This document shows, in pieces, positions 40,003 through 49,044 of a stretch of DNA of 64,000 nt. The DNA comes from JANQTF01 sp041741415 (GTDB lineage Bacteria > Bacteroidota > Bacteroidia > J057). Position 1 is the stretch's first letter. Each line of letters opens with the position of its first letter. Under the pieces are notes generated by a model. It was given only the letters and a program-made list of their open reading frames with translations. It made no database searches and had not been told where the DNA came from. Location of the stretch: positions 4,628-68,627 of the forward strand of contig JBGSKC010000088.1 in the NCBI GenBank assembly GCA_041741415.1, read 5' to 3'. Both the position numbers and the translations under genes were made by a program.

Positions 40003-43000
40003 TTAGTCTTTCTGCACTTTTTGCCAGCCGGTTTTGTCTCCCTGGCGCACGCGCAGGAGATACAAGCCGGCAGGAAAGGCTTCCGTGTTCAGTGTCATGT
40101 TGCCTCCCTGGCCTTTTTCGGCTGCAACCAGCCTGCCAGTGGCGTCAAACCAACTCACCTCACAGTTGCCAACCGGCAACTCCACCGTGAGCAGGTCAGA
40201 AACAGGATTGGGATACACCCTGAACGACAACCCGGCCTCATCTCTGAGCGAGGTTGTAGAACAGGTTCCGATCACATAGCTGCCTTTCTGTGAAGCTGTG
40301 TTTTGCTCACCCAAACCGGGATAGGAATAGGTGTAGTAAAAGTAAATCCGGGTTCCCTTCGTGGCATTGAGCTGATAGGGCACATTCGGGGTCACATTGT
40401 AGCCCGGCAGGCCGTTGGGGTCCGTGCCGTAGTACAAAATGCAGGTAGGACTTCCCACTCCGGCTTTGCTGGGAATGAAGGTAATGGTCGGGTTGTTGTC
40501 GTCAGGCGAAAAGCGGTAATCGTAATGCCCGTTGAATGCTGTTCCCAGGCAGGAAGGAGCCGGGTCCACCTGTACCTGCACTACGGCTGATGTGGTGCTG
40601 CTGCCGCCATCATCTGTGGCCACTGCTGTGAGGGCATAATTGCCGATGGCCGGATTCCACACTGCTTCAAAGGGGGCCTGCAGGTCTGTGCCAACGAGGG
40701 TGCTGCCTGCAAAAAACTCGACCTTGGTGACGTTTCCGATCAGATCAGAAGCCGCCGCGGCAATGGTGACAGGGTCGCCGGCCAGGAAGGCCGTGCCAGC
40801 TGCCGGGCTGATGATCGACACCTTCGGCGGAACATTGGCGTTTTGGCTGGCAATCACATAGACCTCGTCTTCGTCGGCGTAGCTGCCATTGCTCACCCGG
40901 AGGCGGAGCAGGTAAACGCCTTCCTCCAGGCCGCTGATGCCAGGCTGGGCCACGGCATTATTGCTGATCTGAAGCACGCTGGGGCCATAGACCTGGGTCC
41001 AGTCGTAGGTGAGGGTGCCATTGCCGGGATCGGAACTGGCCGAGCCATCAAGGGTGGCAGTAGACAAGGGCAGCAGCACAAGTTGATTGGCCCCGGCCTC
41101 GGCCACAGGCTGGTCGTAGGCAAGCGGACCGGCATAGGTGAAGGTCAGTTTGCCAAGGTTCAGTTCGCCCTGATCAAACCACAGGCGCAGCACCTGCTTC
41201 CCGCTTTTGAGGGGCACATTCGTTACCGATTTGCTGGCCCAGGTGGTCCAGTTACTGGTCTTGGTCACGGTAATGCCCGACTTCACCACAAGCCCGTCTG
41301 ATTCAATCCGGAAGGGCCCGCCGCCGTTGTTGTTGCCGCTTGCGTAGCGGAAGCTCAGGTTATACATCCCTGCCTGCTGAACATTCACGGTGTATTCCAT
41401 CCACTCTCCAGCAGCAATCCATCCAACAACCATGCCTTCGGTCGGGTGAGCGCTCACGTCGGCATATTCGCCTAACCGGGCATCGCCGAGGTTTTCCTGG
41501 GTGAGGTCGAGGTAGGAAATGCCTTGTCCAATGCCGCCTTCAAAAATATCAAACTGGCCTGCCTGCACCTGGCCGGGAATCACAGCAGGGTCGCCAAGCA
41601 GCGGAAGCTGCTCGCCCACAATCACTGGCACCAGGTTGCTGATGGCAAACTGACTGCCCTGATAAATCCGGGCGTAAAAGCTGTGTTTGCCAACAGTCAG
41701 GTTCGTTGCAGTCAGCTCATAAGGCGACTGGGTAACGGTACCGACAACCGTGGTTCCGTCCACAAATTCAACCTTGTCTGCCACTCCGCCACTGATGTTG
41801 GCCTGAAGTTTCACACTTCCGCCGGGATAAGCCTGCGGGAAACTGGACGTGAGTACGCCCTGGATCGACAAGTCCCGGCTGGTGGCCAGGGTCTTTGGCG
41901 GAACCGTCAGAACATACCCATCTGAAAAGGTGACATCCAGGCTGTTGCTGCCATAGTTTTGAGCCACGTAGGTGCGACTCCCTGCTTTGCTGAACACGAC
42001 TGCCAGCGGGTGATTCGCCGTAACCGAAACATCCACCGTACCGAGGGCCTGCAGGGTGTGAAGCCAGTGGTAGGTTTGCGCGTCGGAGATGCCAAACTTC
42101 AGGCTGCGGTCGGGGTAGTCGTTGTACAATTCCAGCGCCGCGTTGGGGTCAATCAGGGAAAGGTACATCCAGTAAATATCGTGCCAGAGGTTGGGGTTTT
42201 CCTGCTTTGCGAGGATGCCGGTGTTCGCCTTCATTTCATTCCACAACTGCCTCACATAGCTGGTATCGTGGCCGAGGTACAGGGATCCGCCGTGCATGGG
42301 ATACAGCTCAATGCCGTAGGAAGCGGCGATGTCGCTGGTCCAGAAGGTGCCATTGTCATAGCTGTTTCCCCACACCCTCGACACCAGGCTGTACTGCTGG
42401 GTGGGGCCGAAAATGCGGTCGTGCTGGTCAAACCAGTATTCCTCAATGGCGCTCTGTTCTGTTGTGTAGAGGTAAATGCCAAGGTCGCGGATGGAATCCT
42501 GCCCTGTCACTGAGCCCCAGTGAATAAGCGAGGCATGAAACTGCATGCTTTCGGAGGTGGATTCCTGGTCGTTGCCCTGCGGGAAGGTGGCAAAGCCGTT
42601 GGCCCAGCAATGCCCTGCGTAGGGGCTGAAGTTCCGAAGGAAGGGGAAAAGGGGATCCTGGCGGTTGGGCGAGGAAGCGTCACGCACCAGCAGGTTGATC
42701 ATCGGGCCATACTGGCTGGCCCAGCCGGGTTCCATTTGCTCCAAAAACGCTGCGGCATGAATGAAATAGCCCCAGTGAAAATGGTGGTCGTTCAAATTGT
42801 TGTCCTGTCCGTGGCCAGCCGGATATCCGATCATGGCGGTCCAGGCGGTGTTGTAGTAAAATAAAAAGGCCACTTCTCCGCCTTCTGCTTTCAGCCAGTC
42901 TTCGAGTCGGGCTTTCACAGTGGCGGTCATGGCGTTGCGGGCCACGGTGTCGCCCATCTGGTCTGCGATACGGGCCGTCTGAATCAGGCGGTTCATGAGC

Positions 43001-44157
43001 TGGCCCTCGTTATAGGAGTCCGTCCATTCTGCAAGACCTTCGTATTGAAGCAGTTGCACCTTTTCCTGAAGTTCCAGCGGCGAAAAGCCTGGGCTGTATT
43101 GCGCCAGCCCGGGCAGGGTGGGCAGCACGCCGTGGAAGCTCCGCGCCACCTGAAAGCGGTTGCCCGCCAGGGTTTTCATTTGCCCCCGAACAGTGGCATA
43201 GGAAAGCCCGGCAGGTTGTGGCGATGTGCCCGACAAATGTGCCCACTGGTGCGGCAATAAGCCCAGCAGCATGGCGCTGTCTGTGCCTTCTTTGACCGAG
43301 GTCATCACCTCAAAATCTGTTGTCATCACGGCTGTCGCCTCGTCGTAGTGCCAGGTGCAGCGGGTGTCGGTGGGAAAAACATAGGCAAAGGCCTGGTAAT
43401 CCTGGGCCACTGCCTGCACGTTGCCTGCCGTGAGCGGAATAAAGGCCAGCGACCAGTAATTCTTGCCGTTGAGGGTGGAGCGGTAGATGTTCCCTGTTTG
43501 GGTCCAGCTGCTGCCCATGGGCGCATAGACCACAAAATCGGCTCCGTTTCTCAGGTCGTTGATGATGAGCTTTTCGCCGCTCACCACCACAGTGCCCGAG
43601 TTGACCGTGATCTGGGCCACGTCGGCGGAGTCTTTGGTGAAATACAAAAAAGGCATTCCAATCCCGGCTGTCGCCTGGAAATGGTGGCTGCCGCTCTGCC
43701 AGTCCATCGTGACGGTCCAGTCAGAGAAGTCGGACACCCTGGCCACCGGTGCCGAGAGGCCTTCCACCCCGACGATCACCGGCTGGTTATCATCGATCAC
43801 CCCCCAGGGAATGTAAGTTGTTACCAGCCCGGCATTCACTGTTTTGAGGGTGAAGGGGTAGGAAAAGAGGTTGTCGGAGTGGTTGTTTTTGATTTTGTTG
43901 GACCACCAGTCGTTGGTGGGAACGGGTCTTCCGGCGGCGTTGCCAGTGGTGAGAGGTGAGCCTGAGGGGAAGCCGTTGCGGCCAGCAACGTCGGTGCCGG
44001 GGAAGGTTTTGGTGTAGCTGCCGCTGCCGACGGGCACCACCTGGGCGAAAGCCAGAGGCGCCTGGAGCAGACAAAGCCATAGCAGGCTGAGGCGGAAGGC
44101 CGGGAGCCGCGAGAGGCGAAACAAATTGGGAAAAGCGAGTGGAGTAGTAGGGCGCAT
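40003..44157 (-). CDS. secreted GH81 endo-beta-1,3-glucanase with CBM and Ig-like domains, T9SS sorted
   Basis: 1384 residues, signal peptide ending near residue 38 (WLCLLQAPLAFAQ). GH81 domain about 45-745: SNKIKNNHSDNLFSYPFTLK, catalytic Asp in LNDHHFHWGYFIHAAAFLE near 457 and Glu pair in GNDQESTSESMQFHASLIHW near 532 and 536. Then an Ig-like stretch (about 775-860), a CBM6-like domain (about 880-1030), a PKD-like and a second Ig-like domain (about 1040-1205), a CBM56-like domain (about 1208-1300, CILYYGTD and FYYTYSYPGLGEQNT) and a T9SS type A sorting domain (FRVYPNPVSDLLTVEL). GH81 enzymes cut beta-1,3-glucan (laminarin, fungal or algal wall). No SusC/D genes nearby, so it is not in a classic PUL. 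Confidence 0.92.
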   Translation of the reverse strand: MRPTTPLAFPNLFRLSRLPAFRLSLLWLCLLQAPLAFAQVVPVGSGSYTKTFPGTDVAGRNGFPSGSPLTTGNAAGRPVPTNDWWSNKIKNNHSDNLFSYPFTLKTVNAGLVTTYIPWGVIDDNQPVIVGVEGLSAPVARVSDFSDWTVTMDWQSGSHHFQATAGIGMPFLYFTKDSADVAQITVNSGTVVVSGEKLIINDLRNGADFVVYAPMGSSWTQTGNIYRSTLNGKNYWSLAFIPLTAGNVQAVAQDYQAFAYVFPTDTRCTWHYDEATAVMTTDFEVMTSVKEGTDSAMLLGLLPHQWAHLSGTSPQPAGLSYATVRGQMKTLAGNRFQVARSFHGVLPTLPGLAQYSPGFSPLELQEKVQLLQYEGLAEWTDSYNEGQLMNRLIQTARIADQMGDTVARNAMTATVKARLEDWLKAEGGEVAFLFYYNTAWTAMIGYPAGHGQDNNLNDHHFHWGYFIHAAAFLEQMEPGWASQYGPMINLLVRDASSPNRQDPLFPFLRNFSPYAGHCWANGFATFPQGNDQESTSESMQFHASLIHWGSVTGQDSIRDLGIYLYTTEQSAIEEYWFDQHDRIFGPTQQYSLVSRVWGNSYDNGTFWTSDIAASYGIELYPMHGGSLYLGHDTSYVRQLWNEMKANTGILAKQENPNLWHDIYWMYLSLIDPNAALELYNDYPDRSLKFGISDAQTYHWLHTLQALGTVDVSVTANHPLAVVFSKAGSRTYVAQNYGSNSLDVTFSDGYVLTVPPKTLATSRDLSIQGVLTSSFPQAYPGGSVKLQANISGGVADKVEFVDGTTVVGTVTQSPYELTATNLTVGKHSFYARIYQGSQFAISNLVPVIVGEQLPLLGDPAVIPGQVQAGQFDIFEGGIGQGISYLDLTQENLGDARLGEYADVSAHPTEGMVVGWIAAGEWMEYTVNVQQAGMYNLSFRYASGNNNGGGPFRIESDGLVVKSGITVTKTSNWTTWASKSVTNVPLKSGKQVLRLWFDQGELNLGKLTFTYAGPLAYDQPVAEAGANQLVLLPLSTATLDGSASSDPGNGTLTYDWTQVYGPSVLQISNNAVAQPGISGLEEGVYLLRLRVSNGSYADEDEVYVIASQNANVPPKVSIISPAAGTAFLAGDPVTIAAAASDLIGNVTKVEFFAGSTLVGTDLQAPFEAVWNPAIGNYALTAVATDDGGSSTTSAVVQVQVDPAPSCLGTAFNGHYDYRFSPDDNNPTITFIPSKAGVGSPTCILYYGTDPNGLPGYNVTPNVPYQLNATKGTRIYFYYTYSYPGLGEQNTASQKGSYVIGTCSTTSLRDEAGLSFRVYPNPVSDLLTVELPVGNCEVSWFDATGRLVAAEKGQGGNMTLNTEAFPAGLYLLRVRQGDKTGWQKVQKD

Positions 44158-44753
44158 AAGCCGGGGATAAAGGTGAAAGGAAAGGACGTAAGCTAGGGAA
44201 ATTCAGGAGCCTTCCCGCTTTTGGTACTACATCAAGGCTTTCTCATAGGAAAATTTTCATACATCCTGAGCGCACGGTTGGGAGGGAGCTGAGAACCGGG
44301 AGTCAGGACCGGAGGCGAAGCCGGACTTTCACCCCCCTGAGGGCGGGCTTTGACGCCCGGGAGGGGAGCTGGGGGTGATTGAGGCTTGAATGGGACATTC
44401 AGCACCGGAGGCGCGGTATGTTAATAGCCGCAGGCGGGCTCCGGCTGAGAGTCCAAATGCCCGTGGTCATGATTTGGCGGCCCGCTATGCGGCACAGGTG
44501 AAACCCGACCCCGGCGGGGTCGAACCTTTGCAGCAGCGTCCGGGCCTGCATTTTTCCCACCCGGCGGCCTTTTGGCCGCCGGAGGATTCACAAAAAAGGG
44601 TAAGTCGATGGCTATTAACATCCAGCTCCTCCGGAGCTAAGACCGGCTTCGCCTCCGGCCCCGTTTTTCGTAGCGAAGCGGTCTGACTTCCCGCTTCTCA
44701 ATCGGCTTCGCCTCCGGTCTCGATTCCCGGCTCCCGGCTCTCGCATCCTAACC
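44158..44753. repeat. repeat-packed intergenic region
   Basis: Nearly 600 bases without a gene. Contains GAGAACCGGGAGTCAGGACC (44291-44330), the CCCTGAGGGCGGGCTTTGA module (44331-44380; first copy 7799-7849), the MITE-like element (44400-44640), and the degenerate CGGCTTCGCCTCCGGCCCC / CTCGATTCCCGGCTCCCGGC strings (44640-44750). Confidence 0.75.
44400..44640. repeat. MITE-like element with inverted ATGTTAATAGCC ends
   Basis: About 240 bp bounded by CACCGGAGGCGCGGTATG then TTAATAGCC (ATGTTAATAGCC at 44418-44429) and, inverted, GGCTATTAACATCCAGCTCC (44610-44629) with TCCGGAGCT; the two ends pair over about 30 bases with a few mismatches. Inside: a 9-bp GC hairpin (CCGGCGGCC 44561-44569 with GGCCGCCGG 44574-44582), a CCCCGGCGGGGTCG inverted repeat (44510-44523) and no frame. 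The 8078-8230 unit shares one end and these inner modules. Confidence 0.7.
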
Positions 44754-45470
44754 CTAAAACGGCTGCCCCTGGCTCAATTGCTGGCGCAGGAGGGCATCAG
44801 CCACATACAAATCCTCAGGCGTTGTCACTTTGAGGTTGTCGTAGCTGCCCTCACAGATGGCAACGGGCCCCTGATAAGCCTGGTAGAGGCTGGCATCGTC
44901 GGTAAAATCGTCGTGGGTGCGCCGGGCAAATGCCGCCAGGATGAGGTCGAGGCGAAAGGTCTGGGGGGTTTGCACATGCCAGAAACGGTCGCGGTCAACC
45001 GGGTGGCTTTCGCCCTGCCCCACTGATTCGCGCATCGACGATTTCACGGGGACACAGGAGACAGATGCCCCGAACTCCTGAGCAGCAGCAAAAGCACGGT
45101 CCAGCATATCTGTCAAAAACAGGGGCCTCACCCCGTCGTGAATAGCCACCCAGGTGTCGGCAGGCGCGGAGATCCGGGCAAGGGCAAGCAAGCCCGCCTC
45201 AACGGATCGTGTGCGGGTGGCGCCGCCATCCACCACCTGAACCCGTGCCAGTTCCTCCGGGGTCAGGTACAGGGAGGTGAGCCCATCCCAGTCCTGCCTG
45301 TTGGCAGCAGGCAGCACCACCACGGCGGCAAGGTCAGGGCGGTAGCGGAGAAACCGCTTCACCGTGCGAAACAAAATGGGCATGTTGCCGAGAGGCAAAA
45401 ACTGCTTGGGCACCTGGGCCTGCATGCGGGTGCCGGAACCTCCGGCTACGATGACAGCTGAGAGCGTCAT
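44754..45470 (-). CDS. ispD: 2-C-methyl-D-erythritol 4-phosphate cytidylyltransferase (IspD)
   Basis: 238 residues. Nucleotidyltransferase signature VIVAGGSGTRMQAQVPKQFL at residue 6; further IspD motifs VQVVDGGATRTRSVEAGL near 77, WVAIHDGVRPLF near 106 and HVQTPQTFRLDLI near 165, TDDASLYQAYQGPV. IspD makes CDP-ME in the non-mevalonate isoprenoid pathway. Located downstream of queA on the same strand but separated by a strong terminator. Isoprenoid supply feeds the carotenoid genes at 15711-17428. Confidence 0.95.
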   Translation of the reverse strand: MTLSAVIVAGGSGTRMQAQVPKQFLPLGNMPILFRTVKRFLRYRPDLAAVVVLPAANRQDWDGLTSLYLTPEELARVQVVDGGATRTRSVEAGLLALARISAPADTWVAIHDGVRPLFLTDMLDRAFAAAQEFGASVSCVPVKSSMRESVGQGESHPVDRDRFWHVQTPQTFRLDLILAAFARRTHDDFTDDASLYQAYQGPVAICEGSYDNLKVTTPEDLYVADALLRQQLSQGQPF

Positions 45471-45496
45471 AACCTGGTAAATTCGGGGGCTGGTTC

Positions 45497-45541
45497 AAAA
45501 AAAAAGCATTCATGCCTCCGGTTGAAGCCATGAATGCCCCT
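45497..45541 (-). terminator. rho-independent terminator of queA
   Basis: On the minus strand GCATTCATG (45537-45529) pairs perfectly with CATGAATGC (45514-45506) over a 14-base loop, followed by nine T. It separates queA from ispD. Confidence 0.9.
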
Positions 45542-45558
45542 GAAAAAAGCGCCGCGGC

Positions 45559-46605
45559 TTACAAAATCAGCATCGCGTCGCCGTAGCCATAAAAGCGGTA
45601 TTTGTGTGCCACAGCCTCCTCATAGCACTTCATCAGGAAGTCGTAGTCCATGAAGGCCGCCGTCATCATCATGAGCGTGGATTTCGGTGGATGCAGGTTG
45701 GTGAGGAAGGCGTTGGCAATGTGGAAATCGTAGGGAGGATAGATGAATTTGTCTGTCCAGCCTTCGACCGAATTCAGCATTTTGGAGGCCGAAACGGCAG
45801 ATTCGAGGGCCCTCATGACGGAGGTTCCAACTGCCAGGACCTTTTTCTTGTTGCGCTTGGCCTCGTTGACGAGGTCACGGGATTTGTCGTGGATGACGAA
45901 GTACTCCGAATCCATGCGGTGCTTGGAAAGATCTTCGACCTCGACGGGGTTGAAGGCTCCGATGCCAACATGCAGAGTAAGCTGAGCCTGTTCCACGCCC
46001 TGAAGTTCAAATCGCTTGAGGAGCTCGCGGGTAAAGTGCAGCCCGGCGGTAGGTGCTGAAACGGCTCCTACGTGCTTGGCAAACACAGTTTGGTAGTCCT
46101 CGCGGTCCCGGCTCACGACCTCTCGAGTGATATACGGAGGGATGGGCGTGAGGCCGAGCTTATCGATCAGTTGATGGAGCTCATCATTGTCGCCGTCGTA
46201 AAGAAAGCGAATGGTTCGGCCCCGGGAAGTGGTATTATCCACGACTTCAGCCACGAGGTCGTCGTTGCCGAAATAGAGCTTATTTCCTACACGGATTTTT
46301 CTGGCGGGCTCTACGAGCACATCCCAGAGTTTTTGTTTGCCGTTGAGCTCGCGGAGCAAAAAGACCTCGATGCGTGCGTTGGTTTTTTCCTTTTTGCCGA
46401 TGAGGCGGGCGGGGAATACCTTGGTATCGTTGAGCACCAGAACATCGCCCTCGTCGAAGTAGTTGAGCATTTCCTTGAAAACAACATGCTCAATTTTCCC
46501 TGTGGCCCTGTGAGCGACCAGCAATTTGCATTCGTCACGAGGCTCGGAGGGATGCATGGCGACCAGTTCTTCCGGAACCTCAAAGTTGAATGCGGAGAGT
46601 TTCAT
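45559..46605 (-). CDS. queA: tRNA preQ1(34) S-adenosylmethionine ribosyltransferase-isomerase (QueA)
   Basis: 348 residues from the ATG at 46605 (MKLSAFNFEVPEELVAMHPS); an ATG two codons earlier is equally possible. QueA motifs: NDTKVFPARLIGKK near residue 55, PTAGLHFTRELLKRFELQGV near 185, HVGIGAFNPVEVEDLSKHRM, FLTNLHPPKSTLMMMTAAFM and YRFYGYGDAMLIL. QueA adds the ribose-derived epoxycyclopentane to preQ1 in tRNA, the penultimate queuosine step. A consensus promoter lies upstream and a strong terminator downstream. Confidence 0.97.
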   Translation of the reverse strand: MKLSAFNFEVPEELVAMHPSEPRDECKLLVAHRATGKIEHVVFKEMLNYFDEGDVLVLNDTKVFPARLIGKKEKTNARIEVFLLRELNGKQKLWDVLVEPARKIRVGNKLYFGNDDLVAEVVDNTTSRGRTIRFLYDGDNDELHQLIDKLGLTPIPPYITREVVSRDREDYQTVFAKHVGAVSAPTAGLHFTRELLKRFELQGVEQAQLTLHVGIGAFNPVEVEDLSKHRMDSEYFVIHDKSRDLVNEAKRNKKKVLAVGTSVMRALESAVSASKMLNSVEGWTDKFIYPPYDFHIANAFLTNLHPPKSTLMMMTAAFMDYDFLMKCYEEAVAHKYRFYGYGDAMLIL

Positions 46606-46664
46606 TGCCATAAAAGGGCGGATTAGGATCTTCGTGGACGTAGCTAGGCCAAAAAAATGGTTGG

Positions 46665-46696
46665 CAAAGTTAAGCTTAGCAAATGGAATTATCAAA
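46665..46696 (-). promoter_or_regulatory. queA promoter (TTTG - 20 bp - TAACTTTG)
   Basis: On the minus strand TTTG (46696-46693), a 20-bp spacer and TAACTTTG (46672-46665) match the Bacteroidota -33/-7 consensus (TTTG, N19-21, TAnnTTTG). The -7 element lies 59 bases before the ATG at 46605. Confidence 0.75.
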
Positions 46697-46880
46697 TAAA
46701 AATCTGTTCAAATGACCGCACCCCCTTTTGAGGCAGCTTTGCCAGCCAGCCTTCGCCCGTCGGGCAGTGCGAATGCTGCTAATTCTCCCGAATACCAAAC
46801 AAATCCGGGGTCAATAATGTCTGTCAGTTATCACTAGCATATCATGCCAAAAGAAATATCTTTTAACGCTTCCTGCTTTT

Positions 46881-48125
46881 ATGAAGTCGATCCTGATTTC
46901 CCTGGCAGCCTGCTGCCTCCTCTGCGGCCCTACCGCGGCCCAGAACCTCATTCCCAATCCCGGATTTGAAACCTTCTCCTCCTGCCCAACAGGCTCCTGC
47001 GAGTGGTTCCTCGCCAGCAACTGGAACAGCGTCAACAACTTCCCCGGCTGCAATTCCGGAAACAGCGGCAGCCCAGACTACTTCCACACCTGCGGGGCCA
47101 GTTTCTTTAATTTTCCCCTCACCCTCAACGCCAGCCTAAATCCGCTTGCAGGAAACGCCGTGATGGGCCTCAGCACCTGGCTCAGTTTCAGGGCTAATTT
47201 TCGGGAATACCTCTCTGTGCCGCTCACCAGCCCCCTCGTAACTGGCATGGCCTACACCCTGCGCTTCTTTTACACCAACGGGCAACCAGATCCCTCGGTG
47301 AGTTATGGCGGACAGGGAACCCAACTGGCAGCTCATTTTTCGGTTGGGGCGTTGAGCCAGACAAATGCCAATCCTATCCTTCTCACCCCTACCTACGAAT
47401 CGGTGGGAACGCTCTTCAGCCAATCCTGGCAGGAGGTGACATTTACCTTTACCGCCACCGCCAATTTCACACACCTCACCTTCGGCAATTTCCGAAACGA
47501 CGCCAGCACGACTGTGCAGCAGTTTGCCACGCCCAGCACCGCTGGCTTTACCTACGCCTACTACTATTTCGACGAAATTTCAGTTGAACAGGAGGCTGTG
47601 CTGGAGGCCCCTGAGCTGGAACTGACCGCCCAAAAAACGCCTAAAGGAATCGTTTTGCGGGGTTCCTCCGCTGGTTCTGTGAGCAGGGTCCGGGTGGAGC
47701 GGTCGTCTGATGGAAGCAGTTTCGGCCCCATGGACCTCGTCGAAGCCAAAGCCGGGACATTTTCTTTTCTGGATGCCTTTCCTCTTGCCGGGACCAACCT
47801 CTACCGGGTGCGCTACCTCACTGCCGAAGGGCTGGAGGGCGTGAGCGAAGTGGTTGAGGCCAGTTGGGAGGAAAAAATCAGCTGGACGATTGGCCCTGTC
47901 CCGGTATCAGGGAAAAAAGATCTCGTTATCCGGCACAATGACCCTGAAATCAGGACGGCAGACCTCCGGCTGATGGATATTCAGGGGCGCGTGGTGCAAA
48001 GCTGGCAGTTGCAGGTCGAACGAGAAGCAACCCTGGATCTCGCAGCCGTTTCGGCCGGAATCTATTTCCTCGAATGGCAAGACCCAACCGGGCGCAATAT
48101 TCAACAAGTAACTGTGACAGAGTAA
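46881..48125 (+). CDS. secreted T9SS-sorted protein, NLIPNPGFE family
   Basis: 414 residues, signal peptide LISLAACCLLCGPTAAQ, then the family opening NLIPNPGFETFSSCPTGS with paired cysteines (CEWFLASNWNSVNNFPGCNS). Residues 20-230 form a beta-rich, jelly-roll-like module typical of gliding/adhesion-associated Bacteroidota proteins; about 240-330 a second beta domain; the T9SS type A sorting domain follows (ISWTIGPVPVSGKKDLVIRH, GRVVQSWQLQ, GIYFLEWQDP). Function probably surface-exposed binding; no enzyme motif. Monocistronic with its own terminator. Confidence 0.75.
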   Translation: MKSILISLAACCLLCGPTAAQNLIPNPGFETFSSCPTGSCEWFLASNWNSVNNFPGCNSGNSGSPDYFHTCGASFFNFPLTLNASLNPLAGNAVMGLSTWLSFRANFREYLSVPLTSPLVTGMAYTLRFFYTNGQPDPSVSYGGQGTQLAAHFSVGALSQTNANPILLTPTYESVGTLFSQSWQEVTFTFTATANFTHLTFGNFRNDASTTVQQFATPSTAGFTYAYYYFDEISVEQEAVLEAPELELTAQKTPKGIVLRGSSAGSVSRVRVERSSDGSSFGPMDLVEAKAGTFSFLDAFPLAGTNLYRVRYLTAEGLEGVSEVVEASWEEKISWTIGPVPVSGKKDLVIRHNDPEIRTADLRLMDIQGRVVQSWQLQVEREATLDLAAVSAGIYFLEWQDPTGRNIQQVTVTE

Positions 48126-48148
48126 AACCTCACCGGCTTTAACCCAAT

Positions 48149-48200
48149 AACCCGGTACCCATGGGATTTCCCCATCCGGTACCGGGTTCATTTGTTTTCC
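48149..48200 (+). terminator. rho-independent terminator of the T9SS protein gene
   Basis: Perfect 11-bp stem AACCCGGTACC (48149-48159) and GGTACCGGGTT (48178-48188), extended by an inner ATGGG/CCCAT pair, then CATTTGTTTTCC. It starts 24 bases past the stop. Confidence 0.82.
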
Positions 48201-48294
48201 TGCGCCTTCAGCGCTGCCAGCAGGGAAAGTAACCGGATGTTAGCCCAAACCCTGCAACAAACAGGACCCGCCCCCCCGGTGCAACTCCCCTTTG

Positions 48295-49044
48295 TTATCT
48301 TTGCACCACCAGCTTTTTCCTCAAGACCAGCTCTCCCACCCTGGCTTCCACGATATAATAGCCATTGGGCAGCTCCTGGAGCGGAAGTTCTACCTCTTCA
48401 GGGGTCAGCAGTTTGGCGAAAACAGCCCTGCCGGTGTGGTCATACACGGTGATGTCGGTAGGGAATGACCAGCTCCGCTGGATGTTCACCACGCCCTGGG
48501 TGGCAGGATTAGGGACCAGGTTCATCGTGCCGGGCTCATAGGGCGTGACTTGAAAACCGGTGCATTCGATGAGGAGATCGGCTAACCCGGACTGTGGAAT
48601 GTCAACAGATTCGTCCATGTGCTGGTAGTAGGATTTCCAGCGATTGCCGTCTTCATAGAGGTAGCCGTCGGTAAAATGGAAGGTTGTGGCGCGGTAGTCG
48701 CCTGCCACTTCCCAGCCGGAGTTGGTTGACACAATCAGCTCCAGCGGTGCCACGATGCGGGTACCAACGGGGCCATACTGGGTGGTACTTTGCCGAAACA
48801 GGCCGTTGCAGTCAATGTCTTCCCGGTCCCAGATGATCAATTCAGTGCGAAACTCAACGCCCAGCCAAACCTGATCCACCTGCACGCGGATACCGTGGTT
48901 CAATTGCTCCACAATGGTAAACTCCAGAATGGCAGAGAAGCTGCTGTCTGAAGCTACCTGGCAAAAGGGCATCGGAAAAAAGGAACAGGCCAGCAACGAG
49001 GCCCGGGTTCCAAGGAAAAGCAGAAGCGTAAAAAACCATTTCAT
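48295..49044 (-). CDS. secreted T9SS-sorted protein, unknown function
   Basis: 249 residues from the ATG at 49044, with signal sequence WFFTLLLFLGTRASLLA then CSFFPMPFCQVASDSSF. The first 170 residues form a beta-rich domain with WDREDIDCNGLFRQSTTQYG and four cysteines, resembling a TIMP/NTR-like small domain of Bacteroidota, but I am not sure of this. The last 75 residues are a T9SS type A sorting domain (MNLVPNPATQGVVNIQRSWS, NGYYIVEARVGE, RKKLVVQR). Upstream sequence is in repeats, so the shorter start is used. Convergent with the preceding T9SS gene. Confidence 0.65.
   Translation of the reverse strand: MKWFFTLLLFLGTRASLLACSFFPMPFCQVASDSSFSAILEFTIVEQLNHGIRVQVDQVWLGVEFRTELIIWDREDIDCNGLFRQSTTQYGPVGTRIVAPLELIVSTNSGWEVAGDYRATTFHFTDGYLYEDGNRWKSYYQHMDESVDIPQSGLADLLIECTGFQVTPYEPGTMNLVPNPATQGVVNIQRSWSFPTDITVYDHTGRAVFAKLLTPEEVELPLQELPNGYYIVEARVGELVLRKKLVVQR

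Noticed and set aside
44190..44700. Short frames across the 44.2-44.7 kb gap
   Set aside because: All arise from repeats; none has a plausible start or domain.
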